Shown: positions 44,819 to 56,087 of the stretch, piece by piece | Numbering within the stretch: the first letter of the stretch is position 1 | How the letters are laid out: each line of letters opens with the position of its first letter | Origin: Termitomyces sp. T153 | Lineage: Eukaryota; Basidiomycota; Agaricomycetes; Agaricales; Lyophyllaceae | Direction of reading: 5' to 3' | Length of the DNA: 64,000 nucleotides | NCBI GenBank assembly: GCA_018296165.2 | Contig: JACKQL020000001.1 | Span: forward strand, 62,001 to 126,000 | Notes under the pieces: generated by a model | Database searches by the model: none | What the model was told of the DNA's origin: nothing | What the model saw: only the letters and a program-made list of their open reading frames with translations | Made by a program: the position numbers and the translations under genes

Positions 44819-46201
44819 TCCTTGGTACTACTATACATCATCGCCACGGGTCGAGACTGGCTATCCTCAAGTTCTTCTATAGATGTTTGCAATTCATGTG
44901 TCCTCAGGACCATCGTTTGATGTGGCTGCTGCAAGCGTTCGTAAATCCACAAACTTTTTGTCCCTTAGAAGGGTACCACCATACATGTATACTAGTGTCA
45001 CAAGGGACGAGGTAGTCACTTGAAATTCTTCACTGTGGAATATCCAAAAACTAAATGAAACGAAGACAATTGGATATAATGAAATCCTCTTCAGTTGTAT
45101 CACCATGCATGGACTCGACTCGAAGAGTTTACATGTATCATTGTCGAGCCCGCGCGTTTGTGACTGTCAAATGCTTAGAGTCGGAAATTTACCGGGAATT
45201 GAGAATCTACGTGAGACAGACGTGTGTAGCATGTTGCGCTATCAGTTGTGACAGGGTCACTGTTCTTCAAGAACTTCCTTTTTGCCTCCAAAAGGACTGC
45301 CTGTTCCAGCCTCGTGGCGCACCTGGATCTCACAGTTTTCCGGATCCCATGAGGGCTCGTGATTATTGCAAAGACCCCAAGGACAGGGGTGACAATTGCG
45401 AATACCCCAAGGACAAGAATACCGCTGAGCATATCTGGTGTCCCCGCTCGTGACAGAGCCGTATGTCAGTGATTTGCGAATATCATATATATGACGCAAA
45501 GAAGACAATGCATGCTGGATTTTCCGATATTTCTAGGTAACACATTGGTCAAACTGCATCCGACGCATCAATCTCTTCATATTGAGAATAAGGGAAAGAA
45601 TTCATTGGATCAAGAGAATCACGTTAAGCTAGAGGCTGATGAGACATTCGTGTGGTCGTGAGTCATGCAAAAAAGTGAAGGAGGCGCCAGCTGATAGGTG
45701 CAGTTGTGCCGCTGTTTGAAAGTGTTCCCATACTCGGTGACTTTGTACTATCGTAAATCTGGGAACGGCAGAAATGATCATAAATCAACGATCACTGCCG
45801 AGATTGCCGTCCAGGTGACGACAAAGTACCACGAGGGCCTATTATCTCGATATAGAAAAGATAACGGGTGATGCCAGGTCAAGAAAGTGACCAAGCGTGT
45901 ACATGCTTGGAAAATCAATGGAAGTCTTTGACGTACGGCGTGAGGCGGAGCAATGAAGACCCCGAACAACACATGCTCAGAAAAAAATAAGGGAAGCGAC
46001 TTTTCTTAAATTTTAAATCCTTGACCTTTTTGGGGACATTGTGACTAACCCCGCTGATCAACGCAAACACATAAAAGCACCTCATGCTACGTTTCGTAGA
46101 TCACTTCCTCACCCACTTCCTTTCTAGTTCAATATCCACTTCTCACTGTATGGATCGCTTGGTTACATGCTGTCGCTAGCACCAGTGTTCACCGCCTACC
46201 G

Positions 46202-46525
46202 TTGTCCATTATCTTCGCTGTAATCCTTGGTCGGTGTCCATCCTCCCCGTGTTGTACTCTGTTTGCTGGCTGCCTTGCATCTTGCAAGGTGGCTTCGGGA
46301 GTACATTACCATGGGAATGGAGGATTCCGACCATGGTGTCACTGTGTTGTCTGGATAAGTAGCGGGGAGCAATGTCGCTTAGCATATAATATAAACCAGT
46401 TCAGAGGACTATACATTTTGTATCGGAATTTCGGCAATTACGAGCAATTGAAGTTGGGCTCTGCCATTCCCCAAATTCTCCGCGTTGAACTTAACGGTGA
46501 TGCTTCTTGTTGTCTCGTTAGTTGA
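46202..46525 (+). CDS. Weak ORF candidate ending in a CaaX-like motif
   Basis: A 107-residue frame, Cys-rich, ends in CCLVS before the stop, so its last four residues fit a C-a-a-X prenylation box. Upstream lie a TATA-like element near 46070 and a pyrimidine-rich stretch. Fungal pheromone precursors end this way but are usually shorter. The match is only four residues and may be accidental; the start is uncertain. Confidence 0.15.
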   Translation: MSIIFAVILGRCPSSPCCTLFAGCLASCKVASGVHYHGNGGFRPWCHCVVWISSGEQCRLAYNINQFRGLYILYRNFGNYEQLKLGSAIPQILRVELNGDASCCLVS

Positions 46526-47995
46526 TCATGGAAATGGCCGCCACACGCTTGGCGAGGACGGCATTCAATTTTTTATAGCGTCTCGATGTCAAAAAGCTCG
46601 TTGGAGGTAAAGCGACTGATTGCCATACCCCTGACAAGAATTGACATGTGCAGGCAAACCATGATTACAGAGTAGTTGCGTTTCTACGTCGAGGGCTCGA
46701 TGGGTGCTTTGGGGTCAAACCTTCCATCCGTACTCCTACAACCTCGCAAGCCGAGCCTGAGTTGGAGGTACTAACAGTGTATGGTTCCATGGATTTAGAG
46801 GGAGCCAACATAACATGATGACACCACAACGCCCGAAGGTCGGAACGTCCGCAGCATACCCGGTACGCGACCGATGCTATGTTGTATGTAGTACGGACCC
46901 CTGCTGTTCGTGCGCGGACCGCGCTGGGAATCTGATCTTATCCTACCCTATGTATATGCCCTTCTCCGACCAGTAGAGCTCCTGAGATGGTTTCTAGCCG
47001 CCAGATTTCCACATCAAGGTAAATTTCGCCAACGATCTTGACGCAACAATTGACAAAAGAGAAAACGTTCGCGAAGATATCTACCATGTCCAATCATCCA
47101 TCAAGGCTAAAATTAGCCGAGTAATGAGAAGCGTATTTTCTTACTCATGCTTATAAACGATTGCAATCAACAACTCGTTCACTGTGCTCCACATGCAACT
47201 GTTTCCAATTTCATAAGGTTCCACGGCCCTCTTCTTGCTCAACCTAATCGATCTTTGTCAGAACTGAAGGCTGGGGCCGTGCTCTGAAGGCACACTGTTG
47301 TCTGCCCTACTAGCGATATGTGAGAAAGATTGGAGTTATAGGATAGGAAAAGACGGGGAGCGGAAGACTTTGGTCTTTCATCCCTGGCAAGCACATTTTT
47401 GACCTTGCAGCGGGCGCATATATGTATTGACACACACTATTACCGAAAGCAAGGGAAGACGAGCGATTTGCCCTTGATCATCTAGATAATTAGCGCAGCA
47501 TACAAGGATGTTCCAAGCTTCGACCCCGAGAGAGAAACGCGGTGTCATAAGCAATTAAGTGTCCGTTGTCGACTGGATTCTCGTTAGTGAAGATGATAGA
47601 AAACAATGCCATTACATATGTACATGTAATATATAGTTGATGCGTGTATATGTGTTACAATATTCTTCTTCGTTCATTGAAAAAAGCCTACATTCCATTG
47701 TTGACGTTGAGATGGTGGGATGATAAAATGCTGTCCTTTGGAATAATCACTTCGGCGGTTGCTGAGAATTGCTAGAGTTAGAAAGCGATTACGCTGATCA
47801 TTTCGTCCCGACATTGAGATTTTACTGCTTGATCACGAGGTTGAGGCTTTTGTATACCTCGTGCGATATGAAGAGTGCTCAGGTCGATCGAGGCCCGGCG
47901 ACAGAATCCAGTTTCTTCTCATGGCTGTCCAGCGAGCGTGATAATACGTCGTTGTTCATGCCACGAGACTTGTGCTGAGCTGCAGATGGTGTCGT

Positions 47996-48055
47996 CCTTT
48001 TGTGTAGGGCGTCTCCCTTTTGTGTAGGGCGTTTCCCTTTTGTGGAGGGCTTCTC
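47996..48055. repeat. Minisatellite, three 20 bp units
   Basis: Units read CCTTTTGTGTAGGGCGTCTC, then the same with TTTC, then with GGAGGGCTTCTC. The 20 bp period does not keep a reading frame, which argues against a coding role for the minus-strand frame across it. Confidence 0.9.
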
Positions 48056-48960
48056 TGACGTGTATCGAGTAAAAGTTGTGGCCGGCATTGGTGGGAAGTG
48101 GATGTCTACGGCCGAAAGGTTGCGCATGGGGATAGGGACCAACACCGTAATTGGGGTGTGAACCGTCGGGCCCTCGTGATAAGAATGCCGCTTCTCCTGC
48201 GCTGAACCCAGAAACTGAGACTTGGAGTGATAAGGAAGCGGACGCCTTGTCTTGACTGATGTTTGTGGGGCATCTAAGCCTTAGCGAGGGGGTGAAGAAA
48301 AGGACAGCTTTGATAGTCGCAGCGTGACGCCTTTGACTTTATAGTCTTCCGACAGTGGCTGACATGGCTGCATAGGCATTGCGCCTGTGACCAAAAATGG
48401 TCAGCGCAGATCATTACTCACATTGCGTCACTGTTGGCGACACCAATTCAACAGTAACCGGCACCTCTTGCTCCCGGGGGTGGCGCTAGTATCATTTCTG
48501 ATATGTCAGGTCAATTTCTCATGGGATATGGAATCTAGGGTGTAAAATTGAAAAACGTACTGAGAAACGATGGCGCCTCCGGCGCAGGTGCAGGCGGGGG
48601 ACAGTTCAACACTAGAATCGCTATGAGTGTGTCCCAAAGAGCGTGAGTGAAAAGTATGATGGCAGCTAGTGCTGTACATGTGTTGTGACGTTATATATGT
48701 TACAATGAATTCTATTTGTCGAAAATCTCACCTCTTAACTTCCGGTCACGGAGCCACACTCTGAATCGGAAGTGGAGTTTTATTAGCGTTAGGATGCACC
48801 GAGTCATAATGAACGTTGTGTCGTCAGGCAATGTGTTCGGATGAATTTGAAAAAAGAGTCTCCTATCATTTATCGTGACGGGTCACGGGAGCAGTGATAC
48901 CGGACGCTACCTTGCAATTCATGCAAAGTATGTGTGGGAACAAGACGGATCTACTGGAGC

Positions 48961-49440
48961 GGAGAAACTGGGCCGGGCCAAGTAGATTGTCCCTCTAAAG
49001 AATGTGTACATGAAAGGGGCTGCCCTCGCTAGGGATGGAAGTTGTGGAGCAGAAGAAACCGAGAGCAAAGTTTACTCATATACTTAAAGGCATCAACTAA
49101 ACTTGGCTGACTTGCTCGGAGGTCACAAATCAATACTGTTATTTTGTCCCCAATGCCTCCCAAAGGTGTTGCACCTGCTCGCAATCTATCTATCAGAACA
49201 TCCATGAGATCCTTAATCTTGAGGAGGTGGCATGGGGTAGTAATTTGCAAGGCCTGGCTCAGCTCAAAAGCCCAGGCTTGGGCAAGGCTCACAAGGCTTT
49301 CCAAAGCTTTGAGCCATGCACAGGCAGATTTGACCGCTGTGGAGGGGCCAATCCACATCTATTGTGCATGAAGATGGAGCAGGGATGGAAATCTCCACTT
49401 GCAAACACATTGTAGCAGGTTGTTGCATACCTGCCATGCT
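48961..49440 (-). other. Return to CpG-poor sequence; unclear frame
   Basis: A 109-residue minus-strand frame (49029-49358, with FELSQALQITTPCHLLKIKD) has helical character but no recognised domain. It sits at the border where CpG content drops again. Confidence 0.3.
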
Positions 49441-49880
49441 TGTTGAGTCCAGCTGACCCAGGGGACTCTCTCACTGTAGAGCAAGCAACCTGCTAGTTGG
49501 AGCACTACAATGTCTAAAGGAAATTACAGAACATTGGAGTTGGATGGGGGTCAGACAGACAATCTGGAAGTTTGGGGCTGGTGAGAATACTAAGTCCAGA
49601 GGTTGATGGGGGTCAGAGGACTTGGGAGTCAAGCCAGAGTTTTGTTAGAGGTTAAGATCAATAAATAGATTATGGTTTGGAGTTATTAGAGTTAGGAGCA
49701 TTGGCAATACACCACTCTCAAGTAGGGATACTGGCAGACATGACAACAATGGGAGAAGATGGACCAATCACTGGAACCTACAACAATGACATCAGCTGTG
49801 CCAGCAATCTCTGGAAAACTGACTGGAACCCCAATTGATCACACATGCATCTCAAGACAATGTTAGAGGAAGAGTACTGT
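49441..49880. mobile_element. LTR-like fragment of another family
   Basis: It begins TTGAGTCCAGCTGACCCAGG, reminiscent of a family A LTR start, but most of the rest differs. The block 49633-49698 (CCAGAGTTTTGTTAGAGG...TTAGAGTTAG) recurs at 57409-57475. It ends near TACTGTCATGACCC. Probably a related but separate LTR family. Confidence 0.4.
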
Positions 49881-50175
49881 CATGACCCACCATGGCCCCA
49901 TCCCCCTCCTCTGACTTACTTCCATCACCAGACCCTGCCATCAAAACTGCCATCAGATCCTGCCATCAACTCATCAAGTCTGCATCCAACAACCTTCCCC
50001 ATTAGGGTGAGAACTCCAAACTTGCTTTGCAGAACCCCTGCACCTGTTCCACACTTGCCCAAGACCCCTCGCAGCACCACCAAACCTTGTTTTGGCACTG
50101 CTGCCCTGCTCCTAGTCTCAGAACACACCTGAGACCCCAGAGCTATGTTCCATATCCTCATCCCACACTCCAAAC
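49881..50175 (+). other. Pro/Ser-rich frame of unknown origin
   Basis: A 95-residue plus-strand frame (49845-50132) rich in Pro, His and Ser lies between two LTR pieces. It resembles Gag leader composition but has no motif. Confidence 0.3.
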
Positions 50176-51063
50176 TGTAAGGGTGACCTCTGGAGGCTGT
50201 GGCTCAATCACACAACTGGCAGAGGGAGATCCAAAGTCTATTCAGCATCTACAAGAAGTTCTAGAGCCCTAGCTACTCACCTGGCAGAGGGAGATCCAAA
50301 GAGAACAAGTCTAAGGATCCCTAACCCCAGTGTTTGGAAAATTTACTCCAGAGCTCCTGGAAAAAACACCCAACAACAACCAAATCCAGAGTTTGATCAA
50401 AAAGCAGAAACCCATTGTAAATGGTCTTGATCTCCAGACTCCTGGCACATGACCACATGCAAATATAACCAAAAAAAGAGTCCTTGGTTGAAAGTACCTG
50501 TGGTTCAGAGATGGGAGGCCTACCATGAGTGGTAGGCTGGGGATGCAGGGAACAATCTAGGAGTCTGGTGAGAGGCCATGTGGAGGGGGCAACACTTGTC
50601 AGAATTATGGACAGAAAACTAGTGCAGCCTGAGGGCTAGAACTGGGACCAGCAGATAGGGAAAGCAAGGGAGAATAAAGGAAAACTATAAGGAGGGAGAA
50701 CAGGACAGAGGGGGAATGGGACATCCCCTAACAGTGACCACATACAAATATGATCAAAAGATAGTCCTTAGTCAAAAGTACTTGTGGGCCGAAATATAAT
50801 CAAAAGATAGCCCTTAGTCAAAAGTACTTGTGGTCCAAAGATGGGAGGCCTACAATGAGTGGTAGACCCAGAATGCAGGAAACAATCCAGGGGTCTGGTA
50901 AGAGGCCATGTGGAAGGGGCAACACTTCTCATAATTATGGACAGAGAACTGGTGCAGCCTGAGGGCTAGAATTGGGACCAGCAGATAGAAAAAACAAAGG
51001 AGAATCAAGGAAAACTATAAGGAGGGAGAACAGGACAGAGGAGGAATGGGACATCCTCTGACA
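50176..51063 (-). mobile_element. 3' LTR of a family B element, with duplicated tail
   Basis: It starts TGTAAGGGTGACC. A first complete end (CCCCTAACA) is reached at 50733; the tail of about 290 bp is then repeated, with its own short ATCAAAAGATAG duplication, to the real end CCTCTGACA at 51063. The polypurine tract follows inward. Confidence 0.85.
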
Positions 51064-51080
51064 TCACCCCCCCTCTAGCA
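51064..51080 (-). promoter_or_regulatory. Polypurine tract, family B
   Basis: TCACCCCCCCTCTAGCAT reads as a purine-rich AGAGGGGGGGTGA on the element strand next to the LTR. The same sequence in plus sense precedes the LTR at 58520. Confidence 0.8.
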
Positions 51081-51912
51081 TGTGGCATCTTGATGTGTTA
51101 GGTAGAAGAAGTCACAAATTGCCTGGTCAGCTGCTGAAATAGGGTAGATGCTTTGGATGACTTTTGGGCATTGGGATGCTTACAGTAGAAGTCCCAGACC
51201 AGGGCTGGTGCATGTACAGTAGCCTGTGGTTCCCAAGAGATGTCTTCAATGCCATATCCCTTCCATTTCACCTTGAACTGCAGCTTTCCTCAGAATATCC
51301 TGCTATCCAGAATTTCCTCCACTTCATACTCCTCCTCATCATTGACCACATCTTGGCCATTCCATGTGAGATGATCAATGCTAGGTACTCCACCTTAGAC
51401 TGCTCAAATTCACATTCCTCAGGCTTTCAATTAGAGCTGGTGTTGGTGGAGGCATTCCAAGACAATGTGCATGACCTGGCAAATGCTCCTCCAAGGTTTT
51501 AAGTGTAGATGAGGATATCATTAAAATACATGCAAACAACACCTTCTACAATCAGATGTCATTCATTATAGTCTGGAAGGTGGCTGGGCTGTTCATGAGG
51601 CCAAAGAACATCATCAGAGGTTCAAAGAGTCTGTGATTGGTTCAGAATGCTGCCTTCTACTCATCTCCCTCTTTGATGTGCACATTGTTGTAGCCCCAAT
51701 AAATGTCCAACTTAGTGAAGTAGCATGCACCTCAAAGGTTGTTGATGAGTTCTGAGATGAGTGGCAAAGGATAGCAATTCTTCACTGTCATTGCATTCAA
51801 GACTTGATAGTCCTGAACTAGACAAAGAGACCCATCCTTCTTCTTGATGAAAAAGACTGGAGAAGCCATTGGGGACTTAGAGAGTTGTATCCATCCAGAG
51901 CTAAGATTCTCC
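51081..51912 (-). pseudogene. Family B chromodomain fused to reverse transcriptase
   Basis: From high to low coordinates the minus strand reads reverse transcriptase ([16 protein letters not shown], then FFGLMNSPATFQTIMNDI, and YFNDILIYT where Y-x-D-D-I is expected), its thumb (EECEFEQSKVEYLALIIS), then directly a chromodomain (NDEEEYEVEEILDSRIF, ISWEPQA). RNase H and integrase are missing, so a deletion of roughly 2.5 kb joined thumb and chromodomain. The catalytic Asp to Asn change again fits CpG loss. Confidence 0.87.
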
Positions 51913-53058
51913 TGTCATGACCTGCTCCCTGGACCCCCGCACATCGTCCAACGACCCCCCGCCCCCCCAGAACCTCCCCCAATGCCTCGCTGAACTTCCA
52001 CAGTGCTCTGCGCCTACTCCAGCTAACTCCTATGCATCCTTGGCTAACTCTGATGGCCCCCTGGCCAACTCCAACATCTTCCCTGCAGTCAGTGACGCTT
52101 CCCCTGAATCTCCTGAGCCCCTGGGACCATTTCCCTGCCATGCCCAACTCCATCACACATCATCAACTCAACACCCTGGTTCCTCTGACTTACTTTGAAG
52201 TATCACGACAACCTTGGAACAGCCCACATCACCAATTGATCCCATCAACATATCAATGCAGCCCGCCCTCTGATCATAGCCAACACCCGTTGACTCCGTC
52301 AAGCTCTGCCAAGCCCCGCCGCCACAGCTGACATTCCCTGGAGCTCTCCAGTAGTCAGTATATAAGACATAGAGTAGCTCTTTGTACTCTAGTCTTGATA
52401 TTGCTTAACATTACCTATGGTCTGATTGTTTCTCTCTTGTGTTTTGTGTTCCATGTCTCATTTTCTTACTCTCAGTCTCCCGGTCTTGTCTTGTCTCTAT
52501 TCCATTATTGTTTTCATTATTGTTTCATATCTCCACCTGAATCTATTCTTGTTCTCGTCTTCATCTTGTCTCGACTCCATCTCATTTCATTCAACTCTGT
52601 CTCATCTCATTTGATCTGTCCCATCCATCATATTCCTACCTTTCCCAACCTTAATGCCTCCGTGAACCCCACAGTTACAATTACAAATCCCAGACACTCT
52701 CTAACCAACTCCAGACCTTGCTACATGCTTGGCTCCGAACTCTATCAACCTCCATTGATCCCCCATCAAACTCCGGCTCTGCTTCCATCACTCGCATAGC
52801 CTCCACCTTCTCTGCACCCACAATACTTGCATACGGACTTGTGCCTGAACCTTGCCAAGCCATTACCCTTCCCACAGCTTGTCCCCTACTCCTCCGGACC
52901 TCCCTGGACTTGCTTAGATCAATCTCCACCAACTATCCTCACAAGTCCCCAGTGTTTGGAACACCTCCAAATGCCCAGTTGTCAGTGCAGGGAATCATGT
53001 CTGCCTAGTAAGGACTTGCCCAGTATAGCTGAGCCCCTGTGGTTGGCAGAACCTGACA
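51913..53058 (+). mobile_element. Solo LTR, family A (1,146 bp), inside family B
   Basis: In plus sense it runs TGTCATGACC...GAACCTGACA, with a perfect 5 bp duplication TCTCC on both sides (51908-51912, 53059-53063). It splits the reverse transcriptase of the family B element; the uninterrupted sequence is seen at 11.8 kb (CAGATTCTCCTGCAAAAG). TATA and transcript start motifs are present near 52355-52400. Confidence 0.93.
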
Positions 53059-53375
53059 TCTCCTGTAGAAATGCATCCAGCTCATCCTGATCATGGGGCA
53101 CAAGAGAATAGACTTTGCAGCTGGAAGGTTCTTCATCTGGTATCAGCTCAATTGCATGATCCCACTGCTTACACTCTGGGAGTGAATCAAAGGATGCCTT
53201 GGAGAATACATCCTCAAAATTGTGGAGGTGATCAGGAACTGTGCTACAAAAAGGCTTGAGCTGGGAGTTTGCCACAAATGCCCCAGCCAGACATTGAGAA
53301 GTGGTCTGACTGGCTCAAATCTCTGCCACCATAGGAGGGGAGCAGAGGATTGTGACATAGATCCTATCACCTACC
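53059..53375 (-). pseudogene. Family B reverse transcriptase, N-terminal part
   Basis: The minus-strand frame 52982-53275 contains LHNFEDVFSKASFDSLPE, QWDHAIELIPDEEPSSCKVY and DELDAFLQE, the start of Ty3-type reverse transcriptase. It is cut by the solo LTR; the continuation lies below 51912. Confidence 0.9.
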
Positions 53376-53439
53376 ACAATGGTTTTGTCTGGAAACTCTG
53401 GGTTCAGAGCACTGATGGATTCTCCTTTGCATTCATCTT

Positions 53440-54245
53440 CCTCCTGAGGTTCACACCAAACACCTCAGACATCCTCATAGAAGGCCTCTCCATGAGGGAA
53501 TGCCAAAGAGGGGGATTCAGGAGGTCAGGATCAGCATGAGGGAGATGCCCAGCACAACAGGCATGCATGGTAACATGCTCACAACCTTTGCTCTATGATC
53601 CTTGTGGGCTTCTTCAGCACAAGTCATGCAACAACAAGGGCAGTGGCTCATCTTCACCTCACTCTTAGTCCAGTTAATCTCAGGGTTGTGTTCACATAAC
53701 CAGGTGAACCTCAAGATCATGTCTTGTTTCCCCAGATTAGTGATGGCAAAAGTGGCTCCCTTGAAGTGGTTTTTGTAATGGAGGACCAGGTCCATCACAG
53801 AGTGAATAGAGCCAGCTTCATTGAGCATGCTATCAACATTGTACACAGGAATAGGACAAGATAGGGGGCAAGTGGTGAGACAATGTCATTGCACATAGTC
53901 TGTATTGAGGAAGAGGCTTGTTGTGCCACTGTCAAGCAGGGCAACCACACTTCAGGTCTGCTGGGTGTCTGTTGTCCCAATTTCTACCTGTAGTTCCAGA
54001 GAGTTGGTAGAAGGGGTAGAAGCAACAATGTAACAATGGGGGAGATGGCATTTCCATGCAAGAATCTGGAGGCATGGGTTAGGAGGTGTGTTTTCAGCAG
54101 AGACTTTAGCTGGGGAGGAGGTTTGTACATCTGAGGAGGGGCTTATCATTTCAGGCATAGTATTGAAAGCAGCAACAGATATATTTGATTCTACAGACAG
54201 GGGAGCAAAGTGATTAGCACTAGGCAATGGCAGCATAAGGGTCAT
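53440..54245 (-). pseudogene. Family B protease remnant
   Basis: Frames 53517-53846 (DMILRFTWLCEHNPEINW, KMSHCPCCCMTC) and 53952-54245 (LPLPSANHFAPLSVESN) match the protease region at 7.06-7.83 kb. The active-site loop lies near 53930 (LLDSGTT-like). Frame breaks separate the parts. It lies between gag and reverse transcriptase in the usual order. Confidence 0.85.
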
Positions 54246-54399
54246 CTGTTGCCCTTTTGAAAATCCTCCTCCAACTCCATAAGAAACTCCTCTGATACAT
54301 TGGCTGCCTCAGGGAATGGGACAGCTATAGGTGCATCAGGAGAGGGGGTTCCTGTTGCAATCCTAGGCTGCCAGGAGTTTGATGAGCAGCTCTTCTTGC

Positions 54400-55528
54400 T
54401 CTGATATGGACAAGTAGCAGACTTCTAGCCCTTGAGGACAGTAATGGGCAAAGTGACCCACCTTTCCACAGTGTTGATACAATAGAGGAGTAGAGGATTG
54501 TTGTCAGGAGGCATCAACATCTATTGAGACTCCCTAGGGTAGGGAGCACAAGGGAGCATGGAAGAGAGCAATGTGAGATGGATAGGGAAGAGTTGCACCT
54601 GATTGTGGGACCACTGGAGCATGGATGGGAGGGGGAATTTGGGGTGTGAACCTGCCACAAAGAAAGGAAAACATCAAGGATTGTGTCCACCACAGCTCAC
54701 ATTGCAGTTTCATCAACTGTCAGTGCTCACATGCCACCTTGTACCAGGTATCAACATGCTCATCATCTGGGTGCCCTCCACCATACTGTCAATATGGTCC
54801 ATGAGAGAGGGGTGAAGTCTGTCATGCAAGGTGAGGCAGAGTTGCAGGCCATTTGGATAGCCAGTCTGTTTGACTAAGGCACAGAAAGAGTCAATGTACT
54901 TGTCCAGTGACTGCTTCCCTTGACTATACTGGGTTTGGTCTCAAAGGGAAAGAGCTGCAGTCTTGGCAGGGTCAAGGGGAAAAAACTCAGCTCAGAACTC
55001 CTTCCCAAACTCCATCCAGCCAGAGAAACTCTCAACTCCTCCTAGGCATTGAACAATGCACAGCACATAGGTCAAGGCTTGGCCTGCCTTCATGTAGAAG
55101 GAGACTCAGGTAATTTTCAAGACATCAGAGGCATAGGCTTCACTGCTCAACTGAATATAGGTGATGGAAGACTGGAGAAAATGTTCCCCAACTCCATAGT
55201 TTTCATCAAATACATTTAGGGAGCACAGGGCAAGGAAGTTTGGAGAAGGATGCTAAAGCCTCTGAGCTAGGTGCAGAAGGAAATCTTCCTGCAGCTGCTG
55301 GGGGTCCAAGGGGAGGAGTAGGAGCAAGGGAGAGATGTTCCAGGAGGTCCTGGAGAGAGAGGGACACCACTTTGGTGGTTTGATGGAGACTAGTGAGTTA
55401 GGCAGTGTGGGAGGTAAGGGAAGCTTGGGTAAGTTGAACTTGTGTCTCCAGGGACAGAGAATGACTCCAGGCATTGTCTTGGGGGCTTGAAGCATTAGGG
55501 GGAGGTACTGGAGGGCTGGTTGGGTCAT
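54400..55528 (-). pseudogene. Family B gag remnant, second copy
   Basis: It starts at 55528 with MTQP and continues in broken frames that match 8.0-9.16 kb. The zinc knuckle HCGKVGHFAHYC lies at about 54440-54480, with the first cysteine changed. Stops and shifts are frequent and CpG is rare. Confidence 0.85.
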
Positions 55529-55632
55529 AGGAGGAGCACAGGGAGTACTAAGATACTGGTGGGGGAAAGACCTTTTGAGGAACCAAAGAGAAACTCAGGC
55601 AATTGAAAAGGGGGCTCCCAGACTGAATCTAG

Positions 55633-55643
55633 AGACTTGTTCT
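55633..55643 (-). promoter_or_regulatory. Family B primer-binding site (self-priming type)
   Basis: AGACTTGTTCT on the plus strand lies two bases from the LTR. Its reverse complement AGAACAAGTCT is found on the plus strand inside the LTR at 55770-55780, so an element transcript starting with AGACTTGTTCT could pair with this site. No clear TATA box precedes it. Confidence 0.65.
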
Positions 55644-55645
55644 GC

Positions 55646-56087
55646 TGTAAGGGCAACCTCTGGAGGCTGTGGCTCAGTCACAAAACTGGCAAAGGGAGAT
55701 CCAAAGTCTATTCAGTACTTTACAGTGTCTACTGATATAACTACTCATCTGGCAGAGGAAAATTCAAAGAGAACAAGTCTGAGGATTTCCTAGGCCAGGT
55801 GTGATGCTTCAGAGGCTTCAGAAGCATAAGAAACAACTTTACAGTATGATAGAAAGAAAAGACAAAAGTGATGTGTCAGCAATTGGTCAGCACTGACATA
55901 AGCTGGTAGCAGTGCCAAAAGGGCCACACTTGTCTGAATAATGCACAGAGAACCAGTGAAGTAAGAGGGCTAAAACTAGGACCAATAGATAGGAATAAAG
56001 GAAGGAGAACAAAGGAAAATTATAAAGAGGAGAATCAAATGAGAACTGGAGGAGGAAAAGGGGGAACACATGGGATGTCCCCTGACA
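55646..56087 (-). mobile_element. 5' LTR of a family B element (442 bp)
   Basis: It runs TGTAAGGGCAACC...CCCCTGACA on the plus strand, and PBS and gag follow on the low-coordinate side. It is clearly shorter than the LTR at 50176, and flanks do not match (CAAAC versus GAGCC), so the two ends may come from different subtypes joined by recombination. Confidence 0.87.

Larger units (their letters stand above)
41201..48960. other. CpG-rich segment without recognisable transposons
   Basis: From about 41.4 kb the base composition changes: CpG becomes common and the LTR families disappear until 49.4 kb. It holds no gene I can name. Two diverged duplicate pairs lie inside (42882-42928 with 48391-48434; around 42370-42450 with 45700-45790), plus a hairpin, a minisatellite and two weak gene candidates listed separately. 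A TATA-like ACATAAAAGC lies at 46070. It may be an older non-transposon locus or an unknown young element. Confidence 0.45.

Noticed and set aside
47879..48145. Minus-strand frame across the minisatellite
   Set aside because: The 20 bp repeat unit does not preserve frame, so the apparent peptide repeat is not what selection would keep.
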